Shown here in pieces: positions 20,097 through 31,831 of a DNA stretch of 64,000 bases; within the stretch, counting starts at the first letter, position 1, and every line of letters begins with the position of its first letter. This DNA comes from Rhyacophila brunnea (lineage: Eukaryota > Arthropoda > Insecta > Trichoptera > Rhyacophilidae). Under the pieces are notes generated by a model. It made no database searches. It was not told the origin of the DNA and saw only the letters and a program-made list of their open reading frames with translations. Location of the stretch: positions 42,668 through 106,667 of the forward strand of contig JAGYXB010000107.1 of assembly GCA_022495005.1 (NCBI GenBank). The letters are read 5' to 3'. The position numbers and the translations under genes are program-made.

Positions 20097-22479
20097 GGTA
20101 CTGTTCAGGAATACTGCGGAAAACACATTTTGAAAATAGCCGATAAACTGGATTATTTGTTAGGTTAACCTAACCAAACCTAACCTAATGACACGGCCCC
20201 AAAATGCAGGCCATCAGCCGGCATTTCCCCTTAATGAATTAGTGACGTCACAACTTTTCGATCCGACCGTAATTGTCGATTTTACTTGAAAATACGCGGC
20301 CTATCTCTAAACAAAGCTATAGTAATTGTGTATTAAGTCCCATAGTACAATCTGAGCGACTTATGGCCCCTCAGAGTGAACTACGGATGAATTTCCTCTC
20401 AAGGAGACCAAACGGTCTTATAAGGTGAAATGTAAGTAATTGAAATGTATAAGATTGAGGTTAAAAATAGATAATAAATTGTAAACGACTTATGGGATAT
20501 CATTTGCTAAACATTGGCAATAAATGTCCATTTGCATTTAATCTGATTTTGAATTATATAAAAATAAATTTTATTTTTTCAAATTTGGTCTCGATCTAAT
20601 TGCCGATACCAAAGTAAAATAACTTAAATAAATAAATTATGATATCAAATATTGTTGTAATTAAAATCTAATGATTACGTTTTGTAAGTACTGATTACGC
20701 ACACTCAATTTAAATAATAAATTAATATTTCGAACCGTAATAAAAAGGGTACCAATTTAAGTACCTACTTTTGTAAAAGTTAAATGAAGGAATTTCGAAA
20801 ATGGAAATTTAGTCTGAAGACTCGGTTGCTTTCCTAATTTAAAAATAAAAATTGTTCTTTAGATCTGTCAATTAACCCTGACAGATCAATATTAAATTAC
20901 CCGAAATAGGTAATTTTCAAACTCAATAAATGAATACTTGTCATAGAAATTTAGACTGAAACTAATGTTATACCTTTAAGTTAAAGTGTTCTATAAATGT
21001 AATTAAATAAATTTTAATTGTAATCCTTTCGGGCCGTCTGTAATTAGCCCGCAAAAGTTCTGCATAAAAGAAACGAACAACTTCGATTTCTGCCAGTCTT
21101 ATTACATCCACGCTCTTGAACGGTGATTTTAATGATTCGCGTCTCTGTTACGCTTTATTTTTAGCAAAAATATTTTCATTTTTCTTTTCCGTTAGCTCGA
21201 TAAACGAACTAACAGATATTTGGACAATCTATGTCAAAAGTACTATAAAGACTTTTACGATTGTTATCAAACTTGTACCGCCTATAGGTATTAACTAATT
21301 GTATATTTTTATTCTATTGAATGATCATAATTTTCCGGAAAAGTCGGGAAATGAACGGCTTTTCTGTGATTGGTCCATAACTTTGACTCTTGGCTCTGTA
21401 GAGGAGGTAGAAAGATCTCCCATTGGACCATTTTTCAAATGACGTCAAAATCTCGGGGAGTTCCCTTCCAAAGAGTATAAAGGAACGTGTTTTTCTTGTA
21501 CCGTCAGTCGTCGATTTTTCAATATTGCCGTAAGGTCGTGCCTGAAGGCGATCCGAATTCGCTTAGTTTTTGGATATTTCCCGATATTCATTCGCGAGAT
21601 ATTTCTGTCGCGTCACAGTCTGACGTCACGGTGGATGACGTGTGTGATTCGGGTTGTCAGTTGATATCGTAAATAATACCGCGTCACGTCATTATTCGCG
21701 AGTTTGTTTCCGCGATATTTTTTTTTTTTTTTGAAAGAGCATAGCTCCTTAAAGTTACGGTCGGCGACTCATAGTTATAAGAGTGTAATCGTACATAAAT
21801 TAAATATAAAATAATTATAATTAATTAACTTTATTTAATCATTAAGTTAAATAAGTTTTTATAAAATAATTATGCAATTATTTGAAATTAAACTAAAGTG
21901 TATAATTGTCAGTAAACAATTAAATGAAAGAAAATAAATTTACTTATCGAGAATAATTTAATAAATAATTTAAACTGAATTACCCCAAGGAGTTTTTATT
22001 TTGAAAATAACCAACGAAACATTTTACGAAAAACATCTGATACTAAGGAAAGTGACAGATAGTCAGCTGTCTTTGACATTTACGTAAATATTCACGAAAA
22101 TAAGTTCGATTTGAAAGTCAATCGGATAATTAATAACCTAGACACCAACTTATTGTTAAGTGGTGATCCTAAATAATATAAAGTTAAATAATATTGATTA
22201 AGTGTATTCCAAAAGTGTCAATCAAGAACTTTAGTTGATCACCCTCTCCCCGAATAGTACCGAGCTAGCCAAACAAAGGTTCTTAATCGGTCCGAGGGCA
22301 GGACCGGTTGAAGATAAAGTACCTTTGAGACTATTCCAGGACCGGGGTATCGTCACTAACCTAACCTAATCTCACCCAACCTAACCTAACCTAAACTAAC
22401 CCAAACTAACAAATAATCCAGTATATCGGGTATTTTCAAAATGTGTTTTCCGCTGTATTCCTGATAACCGAACAGTAAC
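20097..22479. mobile_element. 2.38-kb element, GGTACTGTTC ends, telomere-like arrays, 8-bp duplication
   Basis: CTAATTTC flanks both sides exactly (20089-20096, 22480-22487). The ends are GGTACTGTTC and, inverted, GTTACTGTTC. The next ~75 bp include CGGAAAACACATTTTGAAAA on both sides, and each arm then runs into CCTAA/TTAGG-like repeats. The 179-bp element at 50026-50204 has the same ends and core. The interior holds a promoter-like module but no long protein frame. A solo LTR nested in the interior would be an alternative reading. Confidence 0.75.
21440..21508 (+). promoter_or_regulatory. RNA polymerase II core promoter: CRE, TATA box, initiator
   Basis: A perfect CRE palindrome TGACGTCA lies at 21440-21447, TATAAA at 21476-21481 and an insect initiator TCAGT at 21504-21508. 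The predicted +1 A (21506) is 30 bases after the first T of the TATA box, the canonical distance. Two more perfect TGACGTCA sites are at 20243-20250 and 21621-21628. Downstream of +1 there is a frame to 21672 without an ATG near its start, so the transcript may be non-coding. An LTR would look like this too. Confidence 0.55.
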
Positions 22480-22487
22480 CTAATTTC

Positions 22488-22860
22488 TTATCAATATTTA
22501 GTATCAGGCTATTATGTACCTAGATAAAAGTAGTTACATAAGTGAATAAATCCCGTACAAGTATTTTCTTAAGATATAGTTGGGTAGTTAGGTACTAATC
22601 GTTTGAATATAATATATTTACCAAGTCATACGATATATTGTCATAACTGAATTTGTTGGTAAAGGAGAATTTCATGAACGAACGTCTGTTTGTACTGCTG
22701 GTGGTGGCACTATAATATAGTAATATATAGAAACCACAGAGAAACTAATACAATAAAACAAACAATAACCTTATAATTCAGTGATGTGCAACCTTTCTTT
22801 TCATGAGGACTAAGTTAAATATGTATTTAAAAGTTTTGGGATCGAATTTGAATTCGTTAG
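22488..22860. other. Intron sequence, nothing recognised
   Basis: AT-rich, no features seen. Confidence 0.4.
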
Positions 22861-22985
22861 ACTTCACTCTGCCCTGAGAGAAGAATGAAAAGTCTTGAAC
22901 GCTCAAAAGATGTCAGAATTTACAGGTGTTCACGATACTCAGCCATGAGGGAACGATTAAGATAAGATATTTACATATGTACTTA
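22861..22985 (+). repeat. 3' tail of an RTE-like LINE
   Basis: The tract around CTTGAACGCTCAAAAGATG and CTCAGCCATGAGGG is parallel to the end of the remnant at 24390-24800. Confidence 0.45.
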
Positions 22986-23460
22986 TCCAGACCGATTTTA
23001 CAAAACAATAAAGTAATTCTTCATCATATTTTAATATTGGTAGTTAAAAATCTTTACGTGGGTCACATGCGGCCCGCGGTCTATCAGTTTCTCATTACTG
23101 TTGTCAGTAGGGAACCAAAACGCCAAAAAATGAAGATCCAAGAATCATTGAGCTATGCAAGTCTTCTTGTATATTCCTAAGGCATGCCTATAGCTACGCG
23201 GTATACATTCTGTGAATAATATTTAATGACCTTTGAAGATCTCGGAATCCGGTTTGCTTGAAGAACAGTTAAGCGAGGTGGAGATTCTCTTGAGGTTATT
23301 CATAGCACGTGGCCAAGCCAGGTCCAACGTTGATCTCTTCTTTTTTCTTACCATGGTACAATAATTATAACAAGAATATATTAAATTAAATTTTCTCCTA
23401 ACGTTAAACGATGATTACCACGCCTACGTCCACCCACCACGCCCATGTCCATGATTAGCA

Positions 23461-24090
23461 CCTACGATGGCCAAGCGGCTTCAACGTAGGCTTATAATGT
23501 CGTGGTCCCAGATTCGAATCCTTGGTCTAGCAAATACACATATTGTTTTTCAACATGTGTTTGGAGTCAGAGTATGGACCTAATAGGTTGAGAAAGTGGC
23601 TACAATATATTTCTTGTAAAACCTCTACTCTGAGGATCATGGCCCCCACAAAGGGGGGCTGACAGGGCTCTAGCCTGGGGGCCCGGCGTGGCGAGTCGAC
23701 CAAATAAGTGATATAAACATACATCACAAAATCTTTTTAATGGTAAAAAAGTCGCCTGCGGTGCTATTTTTCTTGAATACTGTTATTATTTAGGATTGTG
23801 GTTGTATGATATAATTTTTTTTATTATATATCGATACTCGACAACTCAATAATTCAAATGGATGCATTACAATATACAAAAAAACACAAAATATACACAT
23901 TAATTTTACCGCGTACACCATTTGGAAAACGCTACTGTAGAGCATCACACTGCCTTTGTCTTTAACGATAGGTAGGGGGGGGGGCGCCAAAAATCCTAGC
24001 CTGGGGGCTGGTTTCAGGATGTAGGGGCCTTGCTGAGGATCATATTATGATCATCTTCTTAAGATCGGATATGATAGAAATGTGTTTTTT
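23461..24090 (+). mobile_element. tRNA-derived SINE, copy 3, split by a MITE
   Basis: The head starts CCTACGATGGCCAAGCGGC and has the B-box region ATTCGAATCC. The SINE runs to 23637, is interrupted by the MITE at 23638-24032 and resumes at 24033 with a diverged tail (TTAAGATCGGATATGATAG). Confidence 0.7.
23638..24032. mobile_element. CATGGCCCCCACA-ended MITE inside a SINE
   Basis: The left end is CATGGCCCCCACA; the inverted right end is CAAGGCCCCTACA. CTGAGGAT flanks both sides exactly (23630-23637, 24033-24040). It is a 395-bp sister of 15808-16192. Confidence 0.85.
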
Positions 24091-24099
24091 TACATTTAT

Positions 24100-24210
24100 T
24101 TGAACTTTCCGGAAACTTGTAGGTATGTATGCAGTTCAGTAAAGCTCACGGCGAACTGTGTCACGGTGAAATGTTTTACGTACAATTTACATGTTTGAAA
24201 ACCAACTACG
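24100..24210. repeat. Fragment related to the 39580-39940 inverted-repeat element
   Basis: TCCGGAAACTTGTAGG, TGTATGCAGTTCA and CACGGTGAAATGTT recur, in order, in the element at 39580-39940. Confidence 0.45.
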
Positions 24211-24389
24211 GAGAGGCATAAATGAACGTTTGCGATAGGTGAATCTTTTTTTTGCGAAAACGGTGCTTGGAGCACTGGAATACTCCCTAATTTGAATAAA
24301 ACGTATTGTCATCGAATTAGTAGTTTTATGCCAAATTTAATGACTCTGCTTAATTAAAGATATTATGTATTTATATATAGTGTTCTCTA

Positions 24390-24800
24390 TATTTTTATAC
24401 GGAGTCGAGTCATGGACCCTGAAGGCATGGGAACGGAAGGCAATTGATGCTTTTGAGATGTGGTGTTGGCGCCGAATGCTTCGTATTTCTTGGACGGAGC
24501 ACAGGACGTACAAGTCAACAATACCTCAACAATATGTCAGAGACGAATTCTGCAGCGCGGACAGGACAACCTGAAGAGATTGGTGGTTTTGGGTGGCCTC
24601 CAAGAAAGGCGAAGCAGAGGAAGAGCGTCTGCGCGCTGGAGCTACCAAGCGAAAGGGCTGACTGAGGACACCTTTCATTCTGTCTTGCGAGAAGTAGAAG
24701 ATCGAGAATGATGGAAAGTCTTGGTCGCTCAAGAGATGACAAAATATAAAATTGGTCACGATCTTCAGCCATGAGTGTACGACCAAGAAGATATGTATTT
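24390..24800 (+). pseudogene. RTE-like LINE reverse transcriptase C-terminus
   Basis: The frame at 24390-24570 reads YGVESWTLKAWERKAIDAFE and then MWCWRRMLRISWTEH. This is the conserved domain after the reverse transcriptase in a widespread insect LINE group. The next block (FGGLQERRSRGRASARW) is in another frame, so it is frameshifted. It ends in the family tail near GATCTTCAGCCATGAG. The 5' part is missing. Confidence 0.7.
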
Positions 24801-25335
24801 ATTAAAGATATTATAGGTACTATTTACGTGTAGTGAAGTGTAAATAGTTCATACAAATAGTAAGCAATACGGCGAGAAAAGTTAGTTAAGAAAATTCTCT
24901 TACTTTATAAAGGTGAACGTATTTTTATTTTGATGCTAAAATTAGAAAACTAATGTATCAGAGAAGAGTCAATACGCTTGCTTACAAAGTTGTAAGCAAA
25001 ACTTAGTAGCGGACGGATAAAGTTAGATAGGAAAAGTGAACAAGAAGCTTGTATGTTCGTTAATCAAGTTAGAATGTGCGTAGACAGTCATCTAACTTTT
25101 AACCGACACATTCGTATGTACGAAAGTTTACAAGTTTGAGGACCGTTTAATTTACAACAAACCAGTGTTTTGACAAACTTAATTAACTACATACAACAGT
25201 GTTTCTTTACGTTATAGACAATCTTAAGGGTTGTACTCATAGAGAAGACTTACACACAGTCTAATGAAATATGTCATAATAATAAGGTCGATCGTCAAAA
25301 ATATTTAATTTAATTATTCATAATTTGGACGTATA
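24801..25335. other. Intron sequence, nothing recognised
   Basis: AT-rich, no feature seen. Confidence 0.4.
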
Positions 25336-25369
25336 ATGAGAATATATTTATTAGACATATTTATATTAT

Positions 25370-25925
25370 CCAATCCCATGCACGATGAAATTGTTCGAAG
25401 AACAAAGCTGGAATGGAGTGCTTTCGGACGTCTGAATAGTATCTTCAAGAGTTACCTACCATTATGTCTTAAGCGTAAGGTGTTCAACCAATGTGTGCTA
25501 CCCGTGTTCACGTATGGCTGCGAGACGTGGACCCACAACACGAGAGATGTCTAAAAGCTATGAGTTGCACAGCGAGGCATGGAGAGGTGTATGTTTGGCA
25601 TCACGCGAAAGGACCGTAAGAGAAACGAATGGGTTAGGAAGCAGACAGGAGTACGCGATGTAATAGACGTTGCCAAACAGCTGAAATGGAGATGGACGGG
25701 GCACATTGCTCGCTGAAAGGACGGCCGCTGGACAAATGCCGTCATCCAGTGGTACCCAAGGGGCCACGAAACGGCCACAAGGTCGCCCTACAAGCCGCTG
25801 GATTTACGAACTGGTTAAGTTCAGCGGAAATACGTGGCAGAAGACAACAGGACCGAGAGAGTTGGAATAAGCTTGGGGAGGCCTTCATCCAGCAGTGGAT
25901 TGATTCCGGCTGATGATGATGATAT
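25370..25925 (+). pseudogene. LINE reverse transcriptase C-terminus (HARDW/QQWIDSG group)
   Basis: The plus strand reads MHDEIVRRTKLEWSAFGRLN, then VFNQCVLPVFTYGCETWTHN, a stop, and in shifted frames MERCMFGITRKDRKRNEW, QLKWRWTGHIAR and finally WIDSG, followed by GATGATGATGAT. The 49318-50004 and 31832-32745 remnants belong to the same family. The reverse transcriptase catalytic core is absent here. Confidence 0.75.
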
Positions 25926-25929
25926 TATC

Positions 25930-28900
25930 CAAATTTTTAATCATCTAAAATTATATCAACACTCATTCCGATAAAAAGAAAAACACGAGTTGTAGATTTA
26001 TTAACCAGTTTTAAAAACTTCTATAATACTGTCCTTACAACTGACCTTACAATGTAGGATATAAGTTTAATAATCAAAGCTCTGAAATGAAATGTATATA
26101 TTGAAAATACAATAACTAGTTATGTAAATATGTTTTTCTATTGACAATACTTTATTTAAGTTTCTTAGTAAGATTCTATTTTGGTTTAAAAATGTATCTA
26201 TTATATATTAGCGTAGTTATACACAAAGCAGCCAGTCCACACTTACCTCAAACAGAGGTAGAAGCACTTTTATGTAAATTGTGTTTCTTTAAATCCACAA
26301 AGCCTCAGTATACTGTTTATACCTTTTGAATGATAGATATTATATAATATTATATATATGATTTTGTGTAACTTTTAAAGAGATAAAAGCATAAAATCTA
26401 CGAAGTTTTGGTGTTTTAGCAGTCCAGGCTTCTTGTGCAAAACCGTTTTTTAGAATATTCATTCTGGAATGCATCCAACTCCTATTTTTGTAAGAAAAAT
26501 CTTTATTTTTGCATCTATTTTCTTTAAAAAAAAAACCGTCTAAGTTACTCAAGTATTGTGAGAATTACAAAGTTCTGAAAATAATTCGAAAAATTTAAAA
26601 TTATTATTTAGCTGCCTGGCACTAATTTTTACATGAAAAACCTATATATTATATATAATAAAATTAATGTTTATTGATTGAATGTAGAAAAACACACATT
26701 GCACAGTCAGAACTTTAATAAGATCATAATAATATTATCATGTAGTACCTTCATGCAGACCAAAAAAGGGCATATTTTTAAAACGCATTTAAGTACCTAT
26801 ATGAAATTTTTGTATGACAGCAGCATGGTCGCTTTTGCTGATCGAAAGTGTCATATTTTGCGATTCGTAAAAAACTTGAAAATGCAATTATATGAGATTT
26901 TTGTATGATAGCAGCTTGGCTGATTTGTGCAGAACGTAAAACAAATCTGTGAGATTATGGAAATGCTCCCTCAACAACTCCCTCTTTTCAAAATTGTGGC
27001 CTGGCTGGTTTGTGTATAATTACGCAATTACTATACTTATATAATATAACTACATTTGTCTTTAATTTCAGAAAAAGTAGATCACGGAGGATTTTTCTTC
27101 TCCAAAGTAGATCTTCTGTAAAAATTAGTTGACACCCCTAATATATTCATAATTTTTACTTTTTTTGTTGACAATTCAAGATATATTATATTATAAGATG
27201 ATATTGTCAACTCGAGTGAGACAACTAGTTGAAACATAATAATTCTAATGGATTCTAGTAGGATAGTACAATTCCATTTGAGTCGTTTTTTGCGACCCGG
27301 GATTCGCCTTTCGGCATTTTCAGGCGCCGTGTACACGCACCAAAAGTAAACACACATAGGCAACGAACACTCTTAACTCTAGCTTATATAATAAATCAAT
27401 ACAATAAAGTAGGTAAAAACTCCATTACTTACCTATATAGTCAAATGTCACAAAAAATACAAAAAACAAATTATGAATAGTTGAAGAAGTCAGTAAAAAA
27501 CCGAATTAGTAAAAACCCTATCTTATTAATAATAATACACTCCATATCATATTATAACAAATCGTCAAAAACTAATAATAGATCATTATTCTTTATAAAC
27601 AATAAAAATACTATACTCAAGATGTGTAAATCATTCTTTCTAGTACAGAGTTTGAATCCATTAGAATTTAAATTCAAATTTCATCAAGTATCTTCAGTCG
27701 ATAGTATTAATATTGAAACATAATAACTTAAAAATAATACACATATTCTAACCACAGAACAGATTAATAATAAGATATAAATGTGAAGCCAGTTGCAATA
27801 GACCAAGAATTTGAAGCAAGATTTGTTTTATGAATTAATGAGAAATAGAATGCCTACGGAATGTCCTAAAATATTACCAATATTAAATACCAATATTGAA
27901 TGTGCGTTTTGTTTACGTGATAAACTTTAATGTATGTTATAATATAGATACGTTACTATTAAATATATCATATTGTAGCTGTCAGTATATTATTGACCAT
28001 AATGTATCAAAATTACTCGACCGCAATAATAATTTCTCAGCGTCTCATATAACGGTAAACAGTTTTACTATTTAGCTGGATCAGCAGATTGATTGGCGAT
28101 ATGAAATACGGTATCGCAATGGAAAATTTGTCTAATAATCCTTTCCCATAGTATCATATTCTATTATGACTGTAATAATAAATAAAATTCACAGCTACTC
28201 GTATTTAAGCCGCTGACTCGTTCAATATAATTATGCACTGGAATATAATGTTTAGGTATTACTTTTGACTGTATAAATTACGAATACTGATTTATCAAAA
28301 TGTCACTCGAATCAAAGTACATGGCTCGTAACTATCTCAGTACGTAATAATATGTACTGACATTGTATTTATACTATTGTACCGACCATTAACGCTGCAA
28401 ATATAAAACTCGCTCCTGCATACATCTTCGACTTTTCATCATTATCGTCAACACAATAACCCACACATCGAACACCACAATAAAATATTATTTACCAAAA
28501 AAACCCCATATTTTTCCACAGTTGAGAATTAAGCCGTGTTTCTACAATACCCAAAAAGGTAACATTATTTAAATATTGATTGTAATAATGGAGATTATTA
28601 AATTTAATACACATAATAACATATATATATCGGAAATATACATATTATGTACTAGAAAGATTTGTTTAATAGGTGAGTATGTTTCCGAGGCTGTTTTAAA
28701 TTATGAATTTTCGAATAATCTCCGTTTTAACGGAAATCTAAGTAGTTATATTATATTCCATGTTATTAAAATATTAAAGGCTTGGTTCCACACTGCACAC
28801 ATATAATAATAATATGTTGAATCCTAATTTTAATAACTCGAGGTTAACGTTACTCGAAAAGTTTCCGATGAAGTCGAAAACCTTCACCATGTTAATTTCA

Positions 28901-29084
28901 CACGTGTAGTAACTCCAAAGCGCACAGCAGCATTATTAAATTTTGCTACAGAAGGAAACGACCTTACGCTGACTTTAAACATAATATTATCTGCATGTCA
29001 GCGCTCGAAATTGTAAATTTTCCGAAAATATTAACATAGTTGTCTAATTGTATGTGTATTTTATAATACTTACAAAATTAAAAT
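25930..29084. other. 3.1 kb of AT-rich SCYL2 intron without recognised features
   Basis: I see no SCYL2-like exon, no RNA gene and no clear terminal repeats. A slightly GC-richer tract at 27270-27360 on the minus strand (reading around CVYTAPENAERRIPGRK) looks like TE debris but is not identifiable. Confidence 0.4.
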
Positions 29085-29560
29085 AACTTTTTATATACTT
29101 ACAACGTTTTTAAATTTTCTGTTGAATTATTATGCTCAATATGCTCAAACTTGTACTTGATATGAAGTAAATAAAAAACAAACAAACAAATATAGAATAC
29201 TGAAATGTCATTTTGACATTTCATTTTGATGTTCATAGTAACGCACGTATATAATATTAATAATTTAGTTGCTAGGACCACCCCTTTAGCAAGCAATAAT
29301 AGTCTTTTACTTTTTACGAATTTTTCTGAAATAACTTTCCATACAAAACGGAATTAACTGAAAATGAATTCAATTCTGCTCAAACATGGTTAAAAGTATT
29401 AAAAGAATGCATTGTCATCGTGTTCTAATATATTCTAAAAGTTTCAAATGTCTAGCTAATCGGGAAGTTAGTTAAAAATCGATTGCAAGATTTGTACTGC
29501 ACAAACAACCACCGGACAAACAAGAATACGAGCTAATAAAAAAGTTGTAAAAATAAAAAT
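29085..29560 (-). mobile_element. AACGTT-ended MITE, copy
   Basis: It runs from the TACAACGTTTTTAAATTTTC end to the CTAATAAAAAAGTTGTAAAA end, with the family core (ATAACTTTCCATACAAAAC, CGGGAAGTTAGTTAAAAATC). Confidence 0.7.
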
Positions 29561-29639
29561 AGGTGTGTTCGATTTTTTTAATGGCATAACTAGCCCAGAT
29601 GGTCAATTTAATATTTCCACGAGACAAATTTATAATTTT

Positions 29640-29905
29640 CAGGATTTTATGAACCGAAACGGTGCTCCGGTCCATTTCGAGCCCTGCTACATGTAATACG
29701 GTACATACCAATGGTGAAGGGTGGAGGTATGCTCAATATTTTGAGAATGTAACATTCCATATTATGTTCTCCTTTTATATTTTCATTTTTATGGCTTTTA
29801 TTATTTTTCTTCTTTATAATAATGTTTCATGTCATGTTGTAAACATCTTAAACTTATAATTTGTAATGTCCACAATATGTGAAAAAAGTAAATTGAAATA
29901 TTGAA
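29640..29905 (+). repeat. 3' UTR of a Jockey-like LINE
   Basis: The tract TCATGTCATGTTGTAAACAT and CTTAAACTTATAATTTGTAA matches the ends at 60120-60200 and, inverted, 54300-54370. It ends with an AAATTGAAAT simple run. Confidence 0.5.
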
Positions 29906-29913
29906 CGTACATA

Positions 29914-30137
29914 ACACCTCAGATATAATATATTTTTATATACCCACTAGAAAACATCATATTTGAAAAAAATACGATGCTTGGCGGGATTTGAACCCGT
30001 ATAACCACTTGTATCGCGCCACTGTGCATTAACCAATTATGCTACGAGCCTCCTATTCAATTGCTCAGATTAGCGCGACATCGAGGTTCGTATTTTTTTC
30101 AAATACGATTTTTTCTAGTGGGTATGTATCTGAAGTG
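29914..30137. mobile_element. Inverted-repeat element with a tRNA-like core
   Basis: The left arm includes TACCCACTAGAAAA and the TATTTGAAAAAAATACGA tract (29941-29978). The inverted right arm (30087-30124) repeats both nearly exactly. The arms extend outward through CACYTCAGATA, with a short A/T insertion in the left arm only. The centre is a tRNA-like sequence on the minus strand. Confidence 0.7.
29966..30052 (-). tRNA. tRNA-like Pol III unit inside inverted repeats, probable pseudogene
   Basis: On the minus strand the A box TAGCATAATTGG (30033-30044) and B box GGTTCAAATCC (29987-29997) fit consensus. The D stem GCAT/ATGC pairs perfectly and the T stem has four of five pairs. The acceptor stem has about five of seven. 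The anticodon arm does not fold. Seven T (29966-29972 on this strand) follow about 14 bases downstream. Confidence 0.5.
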
Positions 30138-30254
30138 TTTTAAAGTTTTAGTAAATTCCAGGTATATTTTTCGGTGCAAATGATTTTTTTTACTATTAAA
30201 TCAAATTTGTGATGTGTGTTAATCTCATTTATCTAGTCAACTCACCACATCGGG

Positions 30255-30317
30255 CCCACCTGAGCCAAGCCCCTCAGACTAGAACCCTGTCAGCCTTATA
30301 CCTGTGGGGGCCATGAT
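30255..30317 (-). repeat. Fragment of the CATGGCCCCCACA MITE
   Basis: It ends CTGTGGGGGCCATG, the inverted terminus of the 15808/23638 family, preceded by CCCTGTCAGCC. Confidence 0.55.
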
Positions 30318-31199
30318 TGAGAGTCAACATAGTTAACGAAATCAAAACTTAATAATAATTTTAATATGTACTATGTAATATGTGGGTAGGTACATATAAG
30401 TACAAAACTTCACGAGGAAAATATTTTTTACCCTTTCCCTATTAAAAGGAAACTTGCTTCGGTCGTAATCCTCAATAGTAGTGTAGTTAGGATTATCCCA
30501 AAAGAGGATTAAAAAGGACACAATGACGATTTTCTACAAAATCTGCGATGTAATATTTTTTATAACAGTGAAATACGAGAATTAATAGTAGACGTTTAAG
30601 CTCTCTGATAGCCTTCCTGTGAGGAAAATAGTAGGAATAAAATAGTTTATCGAATGACAAGATTTAATTTTTTGCGTAGTATTAAAATCCTTCAATTTAG
30701 GTTTATTATTATTTTTTTTTTCTAAAATTTTTAATATCAGTTTTTTTCGATTATTAAAATTGTTAAAAATATTAGTTTTTGAAAACACTTCATTGTGTCT
30801 ATTCTATACTTATCGACCGTTAAAGTGATAGAATGATAAATATTATCAGACTTAGGGTAGATTTGCATCAAAGTATTAGCACTTATTACTATAAATTGCT
30901 TGTAATTGTTGCAATAAGTGCTATATTTTGACAGCACTTCTCTTGGCTGTGATACAATTTAGAGCGAGATAGACAGTTTCGACTGTTTAGACGGCTAACT
31001 TATTGTAACAATTATAATACTCCAATACAAATATGTAATAGATAGTATCACTTTATCACTTTAGCCAACGATAGTCGCCTTGTGTGTAGAATAGACCCGC
31101 TGGGAAAATATATTAAAACCAATAGAAAAAATATTTTCGAACCTGCATCTCAGGTTCGATTACTGTCTTACTTTTTCAAAACGAATTTTCCATTTTTTT
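30318..31199. other. Intron sequence, nothing recognised
   Basis: AT-rich. The tract at 30840-30940 (CTTAGGGTAGATTTG...CAATAAGTGCTA) recurs inverted at 55598-55660, so it is part of a low-copy repeat. Confidence 0.4.
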
Positions 31200-31752
31200 C
31201 CCAGAAGTGTTTCAGAGCAGCCTGGTCGACCAGTTAAGTGTGATAAACATATCAATTTGCTTTAATAGTAAAAACGTCGTCTGCGGTGGTATTTCACTTC
31301 AAGCATATTATCACATACAAATATGTGACTATGTGATGCATTAATATGTGATATTATGTTATATATTATATATGTAAATGATAATACAAGTGTAAAATTT
31401 TATTTTAATTGTTTTTAGTGTGTGTCCTGTCTAATAAAAATGGTAATTTATTAAATATGGTGACGGGTCGCATTTTAGGCATTTGCTTTCTTTGATCATC
31501 ACAAAAAGAGATCGAGATCAGTGTTTCATAATATTACCGAGTACCTATTATAATGTCGAGTGATGACAACTCAACATCTCAAGCGGATTTCTTTGAAAAT
31601 ACAAAAAATCGCTAAAAACATACGGAACGCCTTTGATTTTACCTTGCGGAACCCTGAGGAACCATTTAGAGAACACTACTACACATTATCACACCGCCCT
31701 TAACCTTAGCGATAGGTAGGGGGGCCCGCTTTACGATGTGGGGCCCATGATC
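31200..31752 (+). repeat. Diverged CATGG-MITE relative
   Basis: The right end, around GGCCCGCTTTACGATGTGG, and GCGATAGGTAGGGGGG match the 15808 family. The left terminus is lost and the middle is diverged or replaced. Confidence 0.5.
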
Positions 31753-31831
31753 TATCTACATAATAATATGATAGCCTCCGCCATTTTTGAACACGTGAAT
31801 ATTGTGGATCTGTTAAATGTGTTTATTATCA

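Noticed and set aside
21487..21672. 61-codon frame after the TATA/initiator module
   Set aside because: It lacks an ATG near the start and has no recognisable domain; I kept only the promoter call.
22361..22430. True telomere array
   Set aside because: Only a few degenerate CCTAA units, interstitial and tied to the ends of a mobile element.
20089..22487. Full LTR retrotransposon
   Set aside because: No gag-pol coding, no primer-binding site and no direct repeats of LTR size; ends are inverted, not direct.
29982..30052. Functional host tRNA gene
   Set aside because: The anticodon arm does not form; A and B boxes alone do not make a tRNA.
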